From Sneathiella limimaris (GTDB taxonomy: Bacteria > Pseudomonadota > Alphaproteobacteria > Sneathiellales > Sneathiellaceae): a stretch of DNA of 64,000 nucleotides. A program made the position numbers and the translations under genes. The notes under the pieces are model-generated. The model was not told where the DNA came from and searched no databases. It saw only the letters and a list, made by a program, of their open reading frames with translations. This document shows, in pieces, positions 17,655 through 25,374 of this stretch (position 1 is its first letter; every line of letters starts with the position of its first letter). The stretch spans positions 1,302,001 through 1,366,000 of the forward strand of contig NZ_JABBYJ010000001.1 of assembly GCF_012932565.1 (NCBI RefSeq), written 5' to 3'.

Positions 17655-18557
17655 ATGTCGCAGCATCTCTTGGAAAATTTCCTGGAAATGCTGGTCCTGG
17701 AGCGAAATGCGGCGGCAAACACATGTGACGCCTATCGCCGGGATTTAGAAGATTTCTGCGATTTTCTCTCTGGCACAGAACGGGATTTTACGACAGCCAC
17801 ACAAGAGGATATTAGCAAATATATCCGCTCCATCGCGGCATCAGGGCTGAGCAGTTCAACTCAGTCACGGCGCTTAAGCGCATTGAAACAGTTTTCAGCA
17901 TTTTTGTTGTTGGAAGGTGTTCGGGATGATGATCCTGCCATGAACGTGGATGCTCCGAAACTAGGGAAAAGGCTACCTAAGTATCTAAACGAGCAGGAAG
18001 TGGATCTATTGCTGCAGAGCGCAGAAGGAGACGAGCCTGAGAAAGTTCGTCTCTACGCCTTGCTACAGCTGTTATATGCAACGGGAATGCGCGTGTCAGA
18101 GCTTGTTTCCCTTAAATATCCTCCCATGGGAGAAGACGATAACTTTCTGATCATCATTGGCAAGGGCAACAAGGAACGGTTGGTTCCAGTTAATGAAGCT
18201 GCAAAAGACGCTTTAAAATCCTATCTTGTGATCCGGGAGAATTTCATGAGCGGCGCGGATCATTCTCCCTGGCTTTTTCCTAGCCACGGAAAAGGTGGGC
18301 ATCTTACACGACAACGATTTGGGCAGATGTTGAAGGATTTGGCGGTGGATTCGGGATTGCAGCCATCACGGGTATCACCCCATGTGCTCCGGCATGCTTT
18401 TGCAAGTCATTTACTTGCGAATGGAGCAGATCTGAGATCGTTACAAAAGATGTTGGGGCATGCAGATATCTCAACGACACAAATCTATACCCATGTTCTT
18501 TCTGAACGAATGATCAGCCTGGTGAAGTCTCATCATCCTCTCGCAAATGCAAAATAA
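17655..18557 (+). CDS. xerD: Site-specific tyrosine recombinase XerD
   Basis: Resolves chromosome dimers at dif together with XerC. 300 residues. N-terminal SAM-like DNA-binding domain (about 1-90) and C-terminal catalytic domain with the full set: Arg146 in ATGMRVSEL, Lys170 in GKGNKERLVP, His243 and Arg246 in PHVLRHAFASH, His269 in LGHADISTTQ, and Tyr278 in IYTHV. The length and the GADLRSLQKMLGH segment fit XerD better than phage integrases. No integrative element surrounds it. Confidence 0.95.
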   Translation: MSQHLLENFLEMLVLERNAAANTCDAYRRDLEDFCDFLSGTERDFTTATQEDISKYIRSIAASGLSSSTQSRRLSALKQFSAFLLLEGVRDDDPAMNVDAPKLGKRLPKYLNEQEVDLLLQSAEGDEPEKVRLYALLQLLYATGMRVSELVSLKYPPMGEDDNFLIIIGKGNKERLVPVNEAAKDALKSYLVIRENFMSGADHSPWLFPSHGKGGHLTRQRFGQMLKDLAVDSGLQPSRVSPHVLRHAFASHLLANGADLRSLQKMLGHADISTTQIYTHVLSERMISLVKSHHPLANAK

Positions 18558-18564
18558 ATACAGC

Positions 18565-18620
18565 TATTCTTGACTCTTTTGCGCAGTTGCAGCAATTTCG
18601 CAAAATAAAAATCAAGAATA
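18565..18620. promoter_or_regulatory. Nested dyads with TTTGC/GCAAA half-sites upstream of malyl-CoA lyase
   Basis: Outer arms TATTCTTGA (18565-18573) and TCAAGAATA (18612-18620) are perfectly complementary. Inside them TTTTGCG (18577-18583) pairs with CGCAAAA (18599-18605), and at the centre is TTGC-A-GCAA (18587-18595). Further GCAAA copies occur at 18543 and 18549. No T-run follows, so a terminator is less likely. TTTGCAAA-like half-sites are known for short-chain-acyl-CoA regulators (RamB/PccR, ScfR family); the link here is inference. Confidence 0.4.
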
Positions 18621-18652
18621 ACTGTGTAATCAATGAAAAGAGAGATGCTGCC

Positions 18653-19639
18653 ATGAGCTTTACGATCCCTGAACTTTGCCCATCGCGCCTAAACCGGTGT
18701 GAACTTGCAGTCCCGGGTTCCAGCCCGAAGTTTTTCGAAAAAGCTGCGAAATCCGACGCGGATGCAATTTTCCTGGATCTAGAGGATGCAGTTGCGCCAA
18801 GCGATAAGGAACAGGCCCGCAAGAATATCATCGAAGCCTTGAACGATGTGGATTGGGGCGACAAAGTTATGTCCGTTCGCATTAACGGCCTTGATACTCA
18901 TTACATGTATCGCGATGTGGTTGATATTTTGGAAAATGCGGGTGAGCGTCTCGATCTTATCATGATTCCAAAAGTTGGAACTGCCGCTGACATCTATGCG
19001 CTGGATATGCTGGCGACACAGATTGAAACAGCAAAAGGCCGCAAGAAAAAAATTGGCTTTGAGCTGATTATCGAAACGGCTTTGGGTATGCAGAATATTC
19101 ATGAAATTGCTGCTGCCAGTAAACGGAATGAAAGCCTGCATTTCGGCGTTGCTGATTATGCGGCATCTACTAAAGCCCGGACAACCTCAATTGGTGGTCC
19201 AAACCCGCTTTACGGCGTGCTAACCGATCCAGCTGAAGATGGAAGCCGGGATTATCACTGGGGTGATATGTGGCATTATGCGATTGCCCGCATGGTTGTT
19301 GCCGCTCGTGCCAATGGCCTTCGCGCGATCGATGGTCCTTTTGGTGACTTTTCTGACCCAGATGGATATCGGGCACATGGTAACCGGGCGGCTATTCTGG
19401 GCTGTGAAGGAAAATGGGCAATTCATCCAAGCCAAATTCCGCTTGCCAATGAGATTTTTACTCCTGATGAAAAAGAAGTGGCGAAAGCACGCCGGATTCT
19501 GGAAGCCATGGAAAAAGCTCAAGCTGAAGGTTCTGGCGCCGTGGCACTCGACGGCGGTTTGATTGATATTGCATCCATCAAACAGGCAGAAGCATTGGTG
19601 GCGCAGGCCGATATCATTGCAGCACGGAACGCAGGCTGA
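18653..19639 (+). CDS. mcl1: L-malyl-CoA / beta-methylmalyl-CoA lyase
   Basis: Reversible aldol enzyme of the CitE-like family. It cleaves beta-methylmalyl-CoA to glyoxylate plus propionyl-CoA, and malyl-CoA to glyoxylate plus acetyl-CoA. 328 residues from ATG 18653 (MSFTIPELCPSRLNRCELAVPG); upstream in-frame residues are unlike the family. It closely resembles Rhodobacter Mcl1 (about 318 aa): IFLDLEDAVAP, MSVRINGLDT, LDLIMIPKVG, DGPFGDFSDPDGYR, GKWAIHPSQI and VDIASIKQAE equivalents, including the magnesium-binding Glu/Asp residues. Its product propionyl-CoA would feed the mutase at the window start, pointing to an ethylmalonyl-CoA-type or related glyoxylate pathway. It sits between xerD and accA with its own flanking dyads. 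Confidence 0.92.
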   Translation: MSFTIPELCPSRLNRCELAVPGSSPKFFEKAAKSDADAIFLDLEDAVAPSDKEQARKNIIEALNDVDWGDKVMSVRINGLDTHYMYRDVVDILENAGERLDLIMIPKVGTAADIYALDMLATQIETAKGRKKKIGFELIIETALGMQNIHEIAAASKRNESLHFGVADYAASTKARTTSIGGPNPLYGVLTDPAEDGSRDYHWGDMWHYAIARMVVAARANGLRAIDGPFGDFSDPDGYRAHGNRAAILGCEGKWAIHPSQIPLANEIFTPDEKEVAKARRILEAMEKAQAEGSGAVALDGGLIDIASIKQAEALVAQADIIAARNAG

Positions 19640-19677
19640 TCCGGATTGACCCGGAGAATTTGCCGCAACAATAAAAA

Positions 19678-19722
19678 AATAGGTGGAACGGTTTGTTGAC
19701 TGAATCGTTCCGCCTATTTATT
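19678..19722 (+). terminator. 13-bp hairpin between malyl-CoA lyase and accA
   Basis: AATAGGTGGAACG (19678-19690) pairs with CGTTCCGCCTATT (19706-19718) with one G-T wobble and a 15-nt loop. A run of A precedes it and a short T-run follows, so it could act in either direction; in context it ends the lyase transcript. Confidence 0.75.
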
Positions 19723-19765
19723 ACTCACACACTGAATAACCTGTTTTAGTGGGTGAGAATTGAAA

Positions 19766-20725
19766 ATGGATAACTTTCTCGATTTTGAAAAACCGATTGC
19801 TGACCTAGAAGGCAAGATCCGTGAGCTGGAAAGCCTGGATAGTGGCAGTGATTTGGAAATCAATGAAGATGTTTCCAAGCTCCGCCAAAAGGCGACACAG
19901 CTCCTAAAATCCACTTATAGCAAACTCACCCCGTGGCAGAAAACGCAGGTGGCTCGGCACGTGGACCGTCCAAAGCTTTTTCAAATTATTGAACAGCTGA
20001 TAGATGATTTCACTCCGCTTGCTGGCGATCGCGGTTTTGCCGAAGACCACGCGATCGTTGGTGGAATTGGCCGTTTTCGGGGACGTACAGTCATGGTCAT
20101 TGGAACCGAAAAGGGATATGACCTGGAAACTCGATTAAAGCATAATTTTGGGATGGCGCGTCCTGAAGGTTACCGGAAAGCCCAGCGTCTGATGAAAATG
20201 GCTGATCAGTTCGGTATTCCTGTAGTGACGTTTGTGGATACTTCCGGTGCATACCCAGGTATTGGCGCTGAGGAGCGGGGGCAGGCTGAGGCGATTGCCC
20301 GCTCTATTCAGGTTAGCATGGATCTGCGTGTTCCTGTAATCGCATGTATCGTCGGAGAAGGTGGGTCTGGTGGTGCAGTTGCTCTTGCCACTGCAAACTC
20401 TGTTCTCATGTATGAAAATGCCATCTATTCAGTGATTTCTCCGGAAGGCTGTGCAGCTATTCTTTGGAAAACTCGAGAAAAAGCTCAGGATGCGGCGACT
20501 GCCATGAAGCTAACGGCGCAGGATCTGAAAGCACTAGGTATCATTGACCGTATTGTTGAGGAGCCACTTGGCGGCGCACAAAGGGATGTTGAAGGTGCTA
20601 TTGAAAAGCTTGGTGATGCGGTTGAAGAAGAACTGAAGGTTCTATCCCAAAAAGAGCCCGGGGAGCTTCGAGAAGGTCGCCGCCGGAAATTCCTCGCCAT
20701 GGGTCGGCTTGAAGGTGTTGAATAA
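19766..20725 (+). CDS. accA: Acetyl-CoA carboxylase carboxyltransferase, alpha subunit
   Basis: Transfers CO2 from carboxybiotin to acetyl-CoA with AccD, giving malonyl-CoA for fatty-acid synthesis. 319 residues from the ATG at 19766 (MDNFLDFEKPIADLEGKI); an in-frame TTG two codons upstream is unlikely. Family landmarks are QVARHVDRPK, DRGFAEDHAIVGG, FVDTSGAYPGIGAEERGQ, GEGGSGGAVALA and SVISPEGCAAILWK. xerD and accA are often close neighbours in this class; here malyl-CoA lyase lies between them. Confidence 0.97.
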   Translation: MDNFLDFEKPIADLEGKIRELESLDSGSDLEINEDVSKLRQKATQLLKSTYSKLTPWQKTQVARHVDRPKLFQIIEQLIDDFTPLAGDRGFAEDHAIVGGIGRFRGRTVMVIGTEKGYDLETRLKHNFGMARPEGYRKAQRLMKMADQFGIPVVTFVDTSGAYPGIGAEERGQAEAIARSIQVSMDLRVPVIACIVGEGGSGGAVALATANSVLMYENAIYSVISPEGCAAILWKTREKAQDAATAMKLTAQDLKALGIIDRIVEEPLGGAQRDVEGAIEKLGDAVEEELKVLSQKEPGELREGRRRKFLAMGRLEGVE

Positions 20726-20748
20726 TTAAATTTAGAGTTTGTATTTTA

Positions 20749-20777
20749 TAAGGGGGCTGTTGGCCCCCTTATTGTTT
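20749..20777. terminator. Terminator between convergent accA and SDR genes
   Basis: TAAGGGGGC (20749-20757) and GCCCCCTTA (20763-20771) form a 9-bp stem with a 5-nt loop, followed by TTGTTTT on the plus strand. On the minus strand it is followed by the TA-rich stretch at 20741-20750, so it may serve both genes. Confidence 0.85.
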
Positions 20778-21622
20778 TAGATCCCGGCTTTGCCCTTAAA
20801 GGCAATCCCCATGGCTTTTACGGATTCCTGATGCGGCGTCCAGTGACGCCCCCCGATCATTCCACCATCCACGACCAAATCAGCCGCATTGATAAAACTT
20901 GCTTCATCAGAGGCGAAAAAGACTGCGGCATTTGCAATATCATTGGGAAGACCCGCCCGAGGGATTGGTTGGGCTTTGGATAGCAACTCGCCAGCGATGG
21001 TCGAGGTGTCATCGGCCGCTTCTGCTGAGAGACCCAAAGCCTTTCCGAAAATGCCGGTTGCCGTTGCGCCTGGAGAAATGGAGTTGACCCTTACGTTGCT
21101 CTCACCCAGTTCCATTGCAGTGCTGCGGGTTAATTGAAGAACTGCAGCTTTGGCAGAGCTGTAAATCATAGAGGTGGAATAGCCGGCAAGATGTCCAGCA
21201 ATACTGGCATTATTAATGATGCTGCCAGATCCCTGTTTCTTCATAATAGGAGCTACGTGTTTAATGCCGAGCATGACACCACCGAACAGGACAGCGACAG
21301 CCGCCATGGCTTTTTCATAATCAACTGTTTCAATACTGCCGACAGGAGCGGGCCCGCCTGCATTATTGAAAAGGGCATCAATTCGACCAAATTTATCAGC
21401 GGTGCCGTTGATGAGGTTTTTGACATCTTCTTCTACCGCGACATCCGCGCGAACAAAATGAGCCTTGTCGCCAAGACGCTTGGAAATTTCATTGCCAGCA
21501 CTTTCACGCCGTCCTGAAAAGACGACGGTTGCGCCTTCTTCGATAAAGCGCTCGACGGACCTAAGCCCAATGCCGCTGGTTCCACCTGTAATGATTGTCA
21601 CTTTTCCCTGTAGTCTTCCCAT
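20777..21622 (-). CDS. Short-chain dehydrogenase/reductase (classical SDR)
   Basis: 281 residues. The cofactor motif TGGTSGIG is at 12-19, the structural motif NNAG at 86-89, and the catalytic residues are Ser140 (NNASIAG), Tyr154 and Lys158 (YSSAK). SGRRES after beta-2 leaves NAD versus NADP preference open. The C-terminus has the usual VDGGMIGG followed by a longer tail. Classical SDRs of this type oxidise or reduce alcohols, sterols or 3-oxoacyl compounds; nothing nearby fixes the substrate. Monocistronic. Confidence 0.88.
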   Translation of the reverse strand: MGRLQGKVTIITGGTSGIGLRSVERFIEEGATVVFSGRRESAGNEISKRLGDKAHFVRADVAVEEDVKNLINGTADKFGRIDALFNNAGGPAPVGSIETVDYEKAMAAVAVLFGGVMLGIKHVAPIMKKQGSGSIINNASIAGHLAGYSTSMIYSSAKAAVLQLTRSTAMELGESNVRVNSISPGATATGIFGKALGLSAEAADDTSTIAGELLSKAQPIPRAGLPNDIANAAVFFASDEASFINAADLVVDGGMIGGRHWTPHQESVKAMGIAFKGKAGI

Positions 21623-21809
21623 TTTGAACCCTCTTATAAAATTTTTGTCTTGGGATGGTTTATTGTATAATTCACTGATAGGCTATCAAAGGGAAAAGCT
21701 GTTAAAAATTTATTTTATGGATGAATTACTTAGCTAAGCTTAGACTAGAGATTATTCTAGAGTGGTATTCGCCAGTACAGTTGAGAAGGCAAGAAAAGGG
21801 GAAATAGAG

Positions 21810-23042
21810 GTGCTTTATCATTTAGTGATTATTGCCGCCTATGCCATGACATCTCTTGTGATTGGTCGGCAACTCCCCGCTTTTATTCCAAACTTAGATC
21901 CGATGACTGGTTATTGGGTTGGGGGCTGTTTCTTCCTCGGCTGTGCATTGTTGCATGAGTTTGTTATGCGCAGAGTTGAGCGGGTGGAGCTTCAAAAGGA
22001 GATCCGGAACATCAGGCGGGACCTTTCAACTGCGGAAAGTGGTCTCGAGCGTTTTGAGGGGATTCTGGGGGGGATCGCTGGCGAAGATGAAAGCCTAGAT
22101 GGTTTTGCTGACGATATGAAAATTCTGCGTAAACTTTTGAACCAGTTGTCGCAGGAAATGAAGAAGGGACCCGTCAGCAAAATTCCAGAGGGGGTCGCTC
22201 CTGAAAAGCCAAAAGCTAAAGCAAACACGAGGCCTCACCTGGTGGCAGTTCCAAAAGAAGCTGATCATGTTGAGGATCCAGAACGGGATGAAGTCCGAAA
22301 AAGCGAAATACTCGAAATTGTTCGCTCTGGGCTACAAGAAAATCGGGTTGATCTCTATCTGCAGCCGATCGTGCGACTGCCACAACGACGTGCTAAATTC
22401 TATGAAGCTTTTTCTCGTATCCGGGGACCAGAGGGAGAGATAATAACGCCACGCCAGTACCTTTCCATTGCTGAGGAAGCAGGTCTTGTGGGAACGATTG
22501 ATAATCTGCTTCTTATTCGGTGTGTTCAACTCATTCGGCGTGTTCGCCAACGCAACAATGAGGTGGGATTCTTTGTAAATGTGTCTGCGCGAACCATGCG
22601 GGACTCCAATTTCTTTCATCAGTTCGTCGAATTTCTGGACCGGAACTCAGATTTGACTGAAAATTTGATTTTGGAGTTTGCGCAAGAGGACATTGATAAT
22701 GCGACGGAGCAGGTTAAAACCGGATTGAAAATGCTCTCTGATATGGGTTTTGTTTTTTCCATGGATCAGGTTGTTCGCCTGGATATGGATTTCAATCAGC
22801 TTGCCAAGGATAATTTCAAGTATTTGAAAGTCTCTGCGTCAGACCTCTTGCCGGGTGGCTTCGGCTTGCCAATGAACATCCATCCAGAAGACCTTCATGA
22901 AGCCCTTGCACGCGCTGAGGTGGAGCTGATCGCAAGCCAGGTTGAAGATGAAGATACTGTTATCGGATTGTTGGATGCGGATGTGAGCTTTGGCCAGGGT
23001 TATCTCTTTGGTGTTCCAAAACCACCTCAAACTACAAACTGA
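21810..23042 (+). CDS. Membrane-anchored protein with a degenerate EAL domain
   Basis: 410 residues from GTG 21810, preceded by AGGGGA at good distance; the frame is open to an earlier GTG at 21762. Two N-terminal membrane spans (about 2-20 and 33-52), a coiled coil (about 55-118), a Pro/Lys-rich linker, then an EAL-type domain (about 165-405). The signature is EAF (199-201) instead of EAL. The Asn of VNVSA and Glu289 are kept, but the DDFG position reads MDQV (second metal Asp replaced by Gln320), and the KID motif reads KVS. Loss of metal ligands suggests it binds but does not hydrolyse c-di-GMP, or acts through protein contacts. No GGDEF domain is present. Confidence 0.83.
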   Translation: MLYHLVIIAAYAMTSLVIGRQLPAFIPNLDPMTGYWVGGCFFLGCALLHEFVMRRVERVELQKEIRNIRRDLSTAESGLERFEGILGGIAGEDESLDGFADDMKILRKLLNQLSQEMKKGPVSKIPEGVAPEKPKAKANTRPHLVAVPKEADHVEDPERDEVRKSEILEIVRSGLQENRVDLYLQPIVRLPQRRAKFYEAFSRIRGPEGEIITPRQYLSIAEEAGLVGTIDNLLLIRCVQLIRRVRQRNNEVGFFVNVSARTMRDSNFFHQFVEFLDRNSDLTENLILEFAQEDIDNATEQVKTGLKMLSDMGFVFSMDQVVRLDMDFNQLAKDNFKYLKVSASDLLPGGFGLPMNIHPEDLHEALARAEVELIASQVEDEDTVIGLLDADVSFGQGYLFGVPKPPQTTN

Positions 23043-23134
23043 TCATTTGCTTGCAATCTTTATCCTCTGCTAAGACCTCGTTAAAATCGAGCCATTAACC
23101 CTAGCTGACAAAACATGCCACGAAAGAAGAACTT

Positions 23135-24013
23135 ATGACATTTCGGATTGTTCCGGGACTTGCGGATTTTGCTGAAAATTACGAAGCCTACATTCTGGAT
23201 TTATGGGGCGTTGTCCATAATGGGCTGGAACCATACCCTGGAGTGCTAGAATGTATGGCGAAACTTCGAGAGAATGGTCGGAAAATTCTTCTATTATCCA
23301 ATGCACCCAGGACCAGCAATTTCGTTCAAGATTTTCTGGAGAATATAGGCGTGGATCGGGATGTCTATGACTTAATTCTGACGTCTGGAGACATGACGCG
23401 CATGATACTGGAAGACAAAAGGTTTCCATATCTGGAAGGGGAAAGTAAGGCTTTCTATCAATTTGGTGCCGAACGGGATAAAGGCTTAGAGGATGGTCTG
23501 GACTACCGGAAAGTTGATAAACTTGCTGAGGCAGATTTTGTGATTTGTACCGGCCTCGCTGATGACGAAACTGAAACACCTGAACATTACCGCGCTCTTT
23601 TAACTGAGGCGGCAGAGTATAAACTCCCAATGATCTGCGCAAATCCGGACTTAACGGTAATGCGGGGAGTTAACATGCATTATTGTGCGGGGTCGTTAGC
23701 CCAACTTTACGAAACTTTGGGCGGCGAGGTTACTCTCTTCGGAAAGCCATATCCCTGGGCCTATAAACTTGCAATGGAAAAGCTGGATGTCTCTGACCCG
23801 AGCAAGATTTTAGCTGTTGGGGACAGTATGAGAACCGACATTAAAGGGGCAACAGGCGCAGGCATTGATTGTGTTCTCGTAAGCGGGGGCATCCATGCTG
23901 AGGAATGGGGACTTGTTGAGGGGGATATTCCGACAAATCATCAAGTGGAGGATCTTGTTTCTCAACATGGTATTGCCCCGACATTTGTAACCGGCCATAT
24001 GATTTGGGCATAA
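23135..24013 (+). CDS. HAD-superfamily IIA phosphatase-like protein (TIGR01459 type)
   Basis: 292 residues of the NagD-like class IIA HAD group. The nucleophile Asp22 lies in YILDLWGVVHNG; the Asp+2 general acid is replaced by Trp24, as is typical of this alphaproteobacterial subfamily. The LLLSNAPR motif and the C-terminal AVGDSMRTDIKGA loop, which binds magnesium, are intact. The substrate is unknown; class IIA enzymes often hydrolyse nucleotides or sugar phosphates. It converges with cheZ across a shared terminator. Confidence 0.87.
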   Translation: MTFRIVPGLADFAENYEAYILDLWGVVHNGLEPYPGVLECMAKLRENGRKILLLSNAPRTSNFVQDFLENIGVDRDVYDLILTSGDMTRMILEDKRFPYLEGESKAFYQFGAERDKGLEDGLDYRKVDKLAEADFVICTGLADDETETPEHYRALLTEAAEYKLPMICANPDLTVMRGVNMHYCAGSLAQLYETLGGEVTLFGKPYPWAYKLAMEKLDVSDPSKILAVGDSMRTDIKGATGAGIDCVLVSGGIHAEEWGLVEGDIPTNHQVEDLVSQHGIAPTFVTGHMIWA

Positions 24014-24042
24014 AAAAACCGCCTGAAGATCAAGCGGTTTTT
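24014..24042. terminator. Bidirectional terminator between the HAD gene and cheZ
   Basis: AAAAACCGC (24014-24022) and GCGGTTTTT (24034-24042) form a 9-bp stem with an 11-nt loop. The A-tract and T-tract make it functional on both strands, fitting its place between convergent genes. Confidence 0.88.
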
Positions 24043-24061
24043 GAACTTAAGTTTTCAAGTC

Positions 24062-24709
24062 CTAATTAAATAAGGCGTCTATATCGTCCTGATCAATTGA
24101 CTCGTCGGCGGCAGGCAGAGGCTTGTTCGCTTTTTTCTCTGACTTTTCAGAAGTTTCTGCTTCGTCAGATTTTGCTTCACCTTCTACGGCTGGGCCGTTG
24201 TCGAACATACTGTCTACAAAGTCCTGATCAATGCCTTCACCCGCAAGCGCCGGACCATTCAAGAGGGATGCCTCTTCATCAGTCTCTGCAGATTCACTTT
24301 GGGCAGCGTCTTCGTCATGACCCCAGGCGGATGTCAGTTTGTCTAGGTATGTTTCAATATATTCGAGTGTTGAAACAACTTTGCTGATTCGCTGACCCGT
24401 AATGTCTTGGAAGGAACAAGCTTCGAAGATTTCCATGCATGCGTCGTTGACAACGTCGGCATCAGTCACTTTAGCAGACAGAATTTTCTCTGTGGCTTCC
24501 ATGATCTGGTTCGTTGCAGACTCCGTTGCTTCCACAATCGCATCAAGTTCTTTGCCTGCTCTTGGGAGCTTATCTTGTTTTAGATCTTTTGGGCGGATCT
24601 GAGAAATCTCAGATCGCGCCGAAACGATAAAGGTTACAAGATCTCGGCAATCTGCATGCAGACTATTGATCTCTGCTCGAAGCGCTGTGACTTCATCCTG
24701 CGGGACCAT
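24062..24709 (-). CDS. cheZ: CheZ, phosphatase of phospho-CheY
   Basis: Dephosphorylates CheY-P and resets the flagellar motor signal. 215 residues. Long helices (about 5-125) carry the active-site segment ACSFQDITGQRISKVV, with catalytic Gln101 matching Gln147 of E. coli CheZ. After an acidic linker come two similar CheY-binding-type peptides: IDQDFVDSMF (160-169) and IDQDDIDALF (205-214, the C-terminus). LLNGP before the first matches the E. coli tail, where only one such peptide exists. The second also resembles the FliM N-terminal EIDALL motif. Its ATG overlaps the cheY stop (TAATG). Confidence 0.92.
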   Translation of the reverse strand: MVPQDEVTALRAEINSLHADCRDLVTFIVSARSEISQIRPKDLKQDKLPRAGKELDAIVEATESATNQIMEATEKILSAKVTDADVVNDACMEIFEACSFQDITGQRISKVVSTLEYIETYLDKLTSAWGHDEDAAQSESAETDEEASLLNGPALAGEGIDQDFVDSMFDNGPAVEGEAKSDEAETSEKSEKKANKPLPAADESIDQDDIDALFN

Positions 24710-25095
24710 TAGAAGTCGCCCAGAACCGCCGACATTTTTGTTTTCAAAGTTGCAGCGTTAAATGGTTTCACAATGTAGTTGTTCACGCCTGCTTTTTTCG
24801 CAGCGATCACATTCTCTGTTTTGGATTCAGCTGTGATCATAATGAACGGAGTATCTTTTAAGGCTTCGTCTTTACGAACTTCCTGAAGCAGTTGGTAGCC
24901 CGTCATCGGCTCCATATTCCAGTCAGAAATAACTAAGCCATATTTGGAGGTCCGCATTTTCGCTAATGCCTGTGACCCGTCCGTAGCTTCGTCTACGTTA
25001 TCAAAACCAAGCTGTTTCAGCAGGTTGCGAATGATGCGCAACATGGTCTTGTAGTCATCGATGATCAGGATCGGCATCTTCATGTCGACGGCCAT
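24709..25095 (-). CDS. cheY: CheY-type single-domain response regulator
   Basis: 128 residues: one receiver domain with Asp13-Asp14 (LIIDDY), phosphoacceptor Asp58 (VISDWNMEP), Thr88 (MITAES) and Lys110 (YIVKPF). There is no output domain, so it acts by binding the flagellar switch. It is paired with cheZ in an overlapping two-gene operon. No receptors, cheA or flagellar genes are present, so this is a stand-alone chemotaxis pair. The likely promoter is at 25271-25298 on the minus strand. Confidence 0.95.
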   Translation of the reverse strand: MAVDMKMPILIIDDYKTMLRIIRNLLKQLGFDNVDEATDGSQALAKMRTSKYGLVISDWNMEPMTGYQLLQEVRKDEALKDTPFIMITAESKTENVIAAKKAGVNNYIVKPFNAATLKTKMSAVLGDF

Positions 25096-25165
25096 TGAAA
25101 TACCCTCTTTAAATTCTATTTTCTACCATACAAGATGAGATCCACCGGACGGGGGTGGAACAATC

Positions 25166-25231
25166 ATGAGCCAACATTACGGTTGGAAACTAAAAAAATG
25201 GTTAATGTCAGTGGTAACAAATCGAATTTAA
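25166..25231 (+). other. Possible 21-codon leader peptide or chance ORF
   Basis: ATG 25166 to TAA 25229-25231 encodes MSQHYGWKLKKWLMSVVTNR plus Ile, a basic amphipathic peptide. A GGTGGA-like ribosome site (25155-25160) lies 5 nt upstream, inside a small hairpin (TCCACC 25141-25146 with GGTGGA 25155-25160). On the other strand this is the cheY leader, so the hairpin may belong to that transcript instead. Very short, so weak evidence. Confidence 0.15.
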
Positions 25232-25270
25232 ATAAATTTCGAATATAAGCTGATTAAAACTCTTCAATCT

Positions 25271-25298
25271 TCGATAACTGTCTGCAAAAGAATGTCAA
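25271..25298 (-). promoter_or_regulatory. Probable cheYZ promoter
   Basis: On the minus strand a perfect TTGACA (25293-25298) is followed after 16 bases by TATCGA (25271-25276). The predicted leader to the cheY ATG is about 170 nt. The element looks like a housekeeping sigma promoter; I did not see a clear flagellar-sigma match. Confidence 0.45.
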
Positions 25299-25313
25299 AT
25301 TCATTGGATTTGC

Positions 25314-25343
25314 TTGCGGTGACTCACCTTTCCCCCCTATATT
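25314..25343 (+). promoter_or_regulatory. Probable promoter of the MaoC-ribF unit
   Basis: TTGCGG (25314-25319), 18-bp spacer, TATATT (25338-25343). Predicted start is near 25350, giving a short leader of about 25 nt before the ATG at 25375. Confidence 0.45.
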
Positions 25344-25374
25344 GCATCGCAAAAATAAAGCAATAGAGGGCCGA

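Noticed and set aside
17655-18557. Integrase of a genomic island
   Set aside because: Matches XerD in length and motifs; no att sites, tRNA or cargo nearby.
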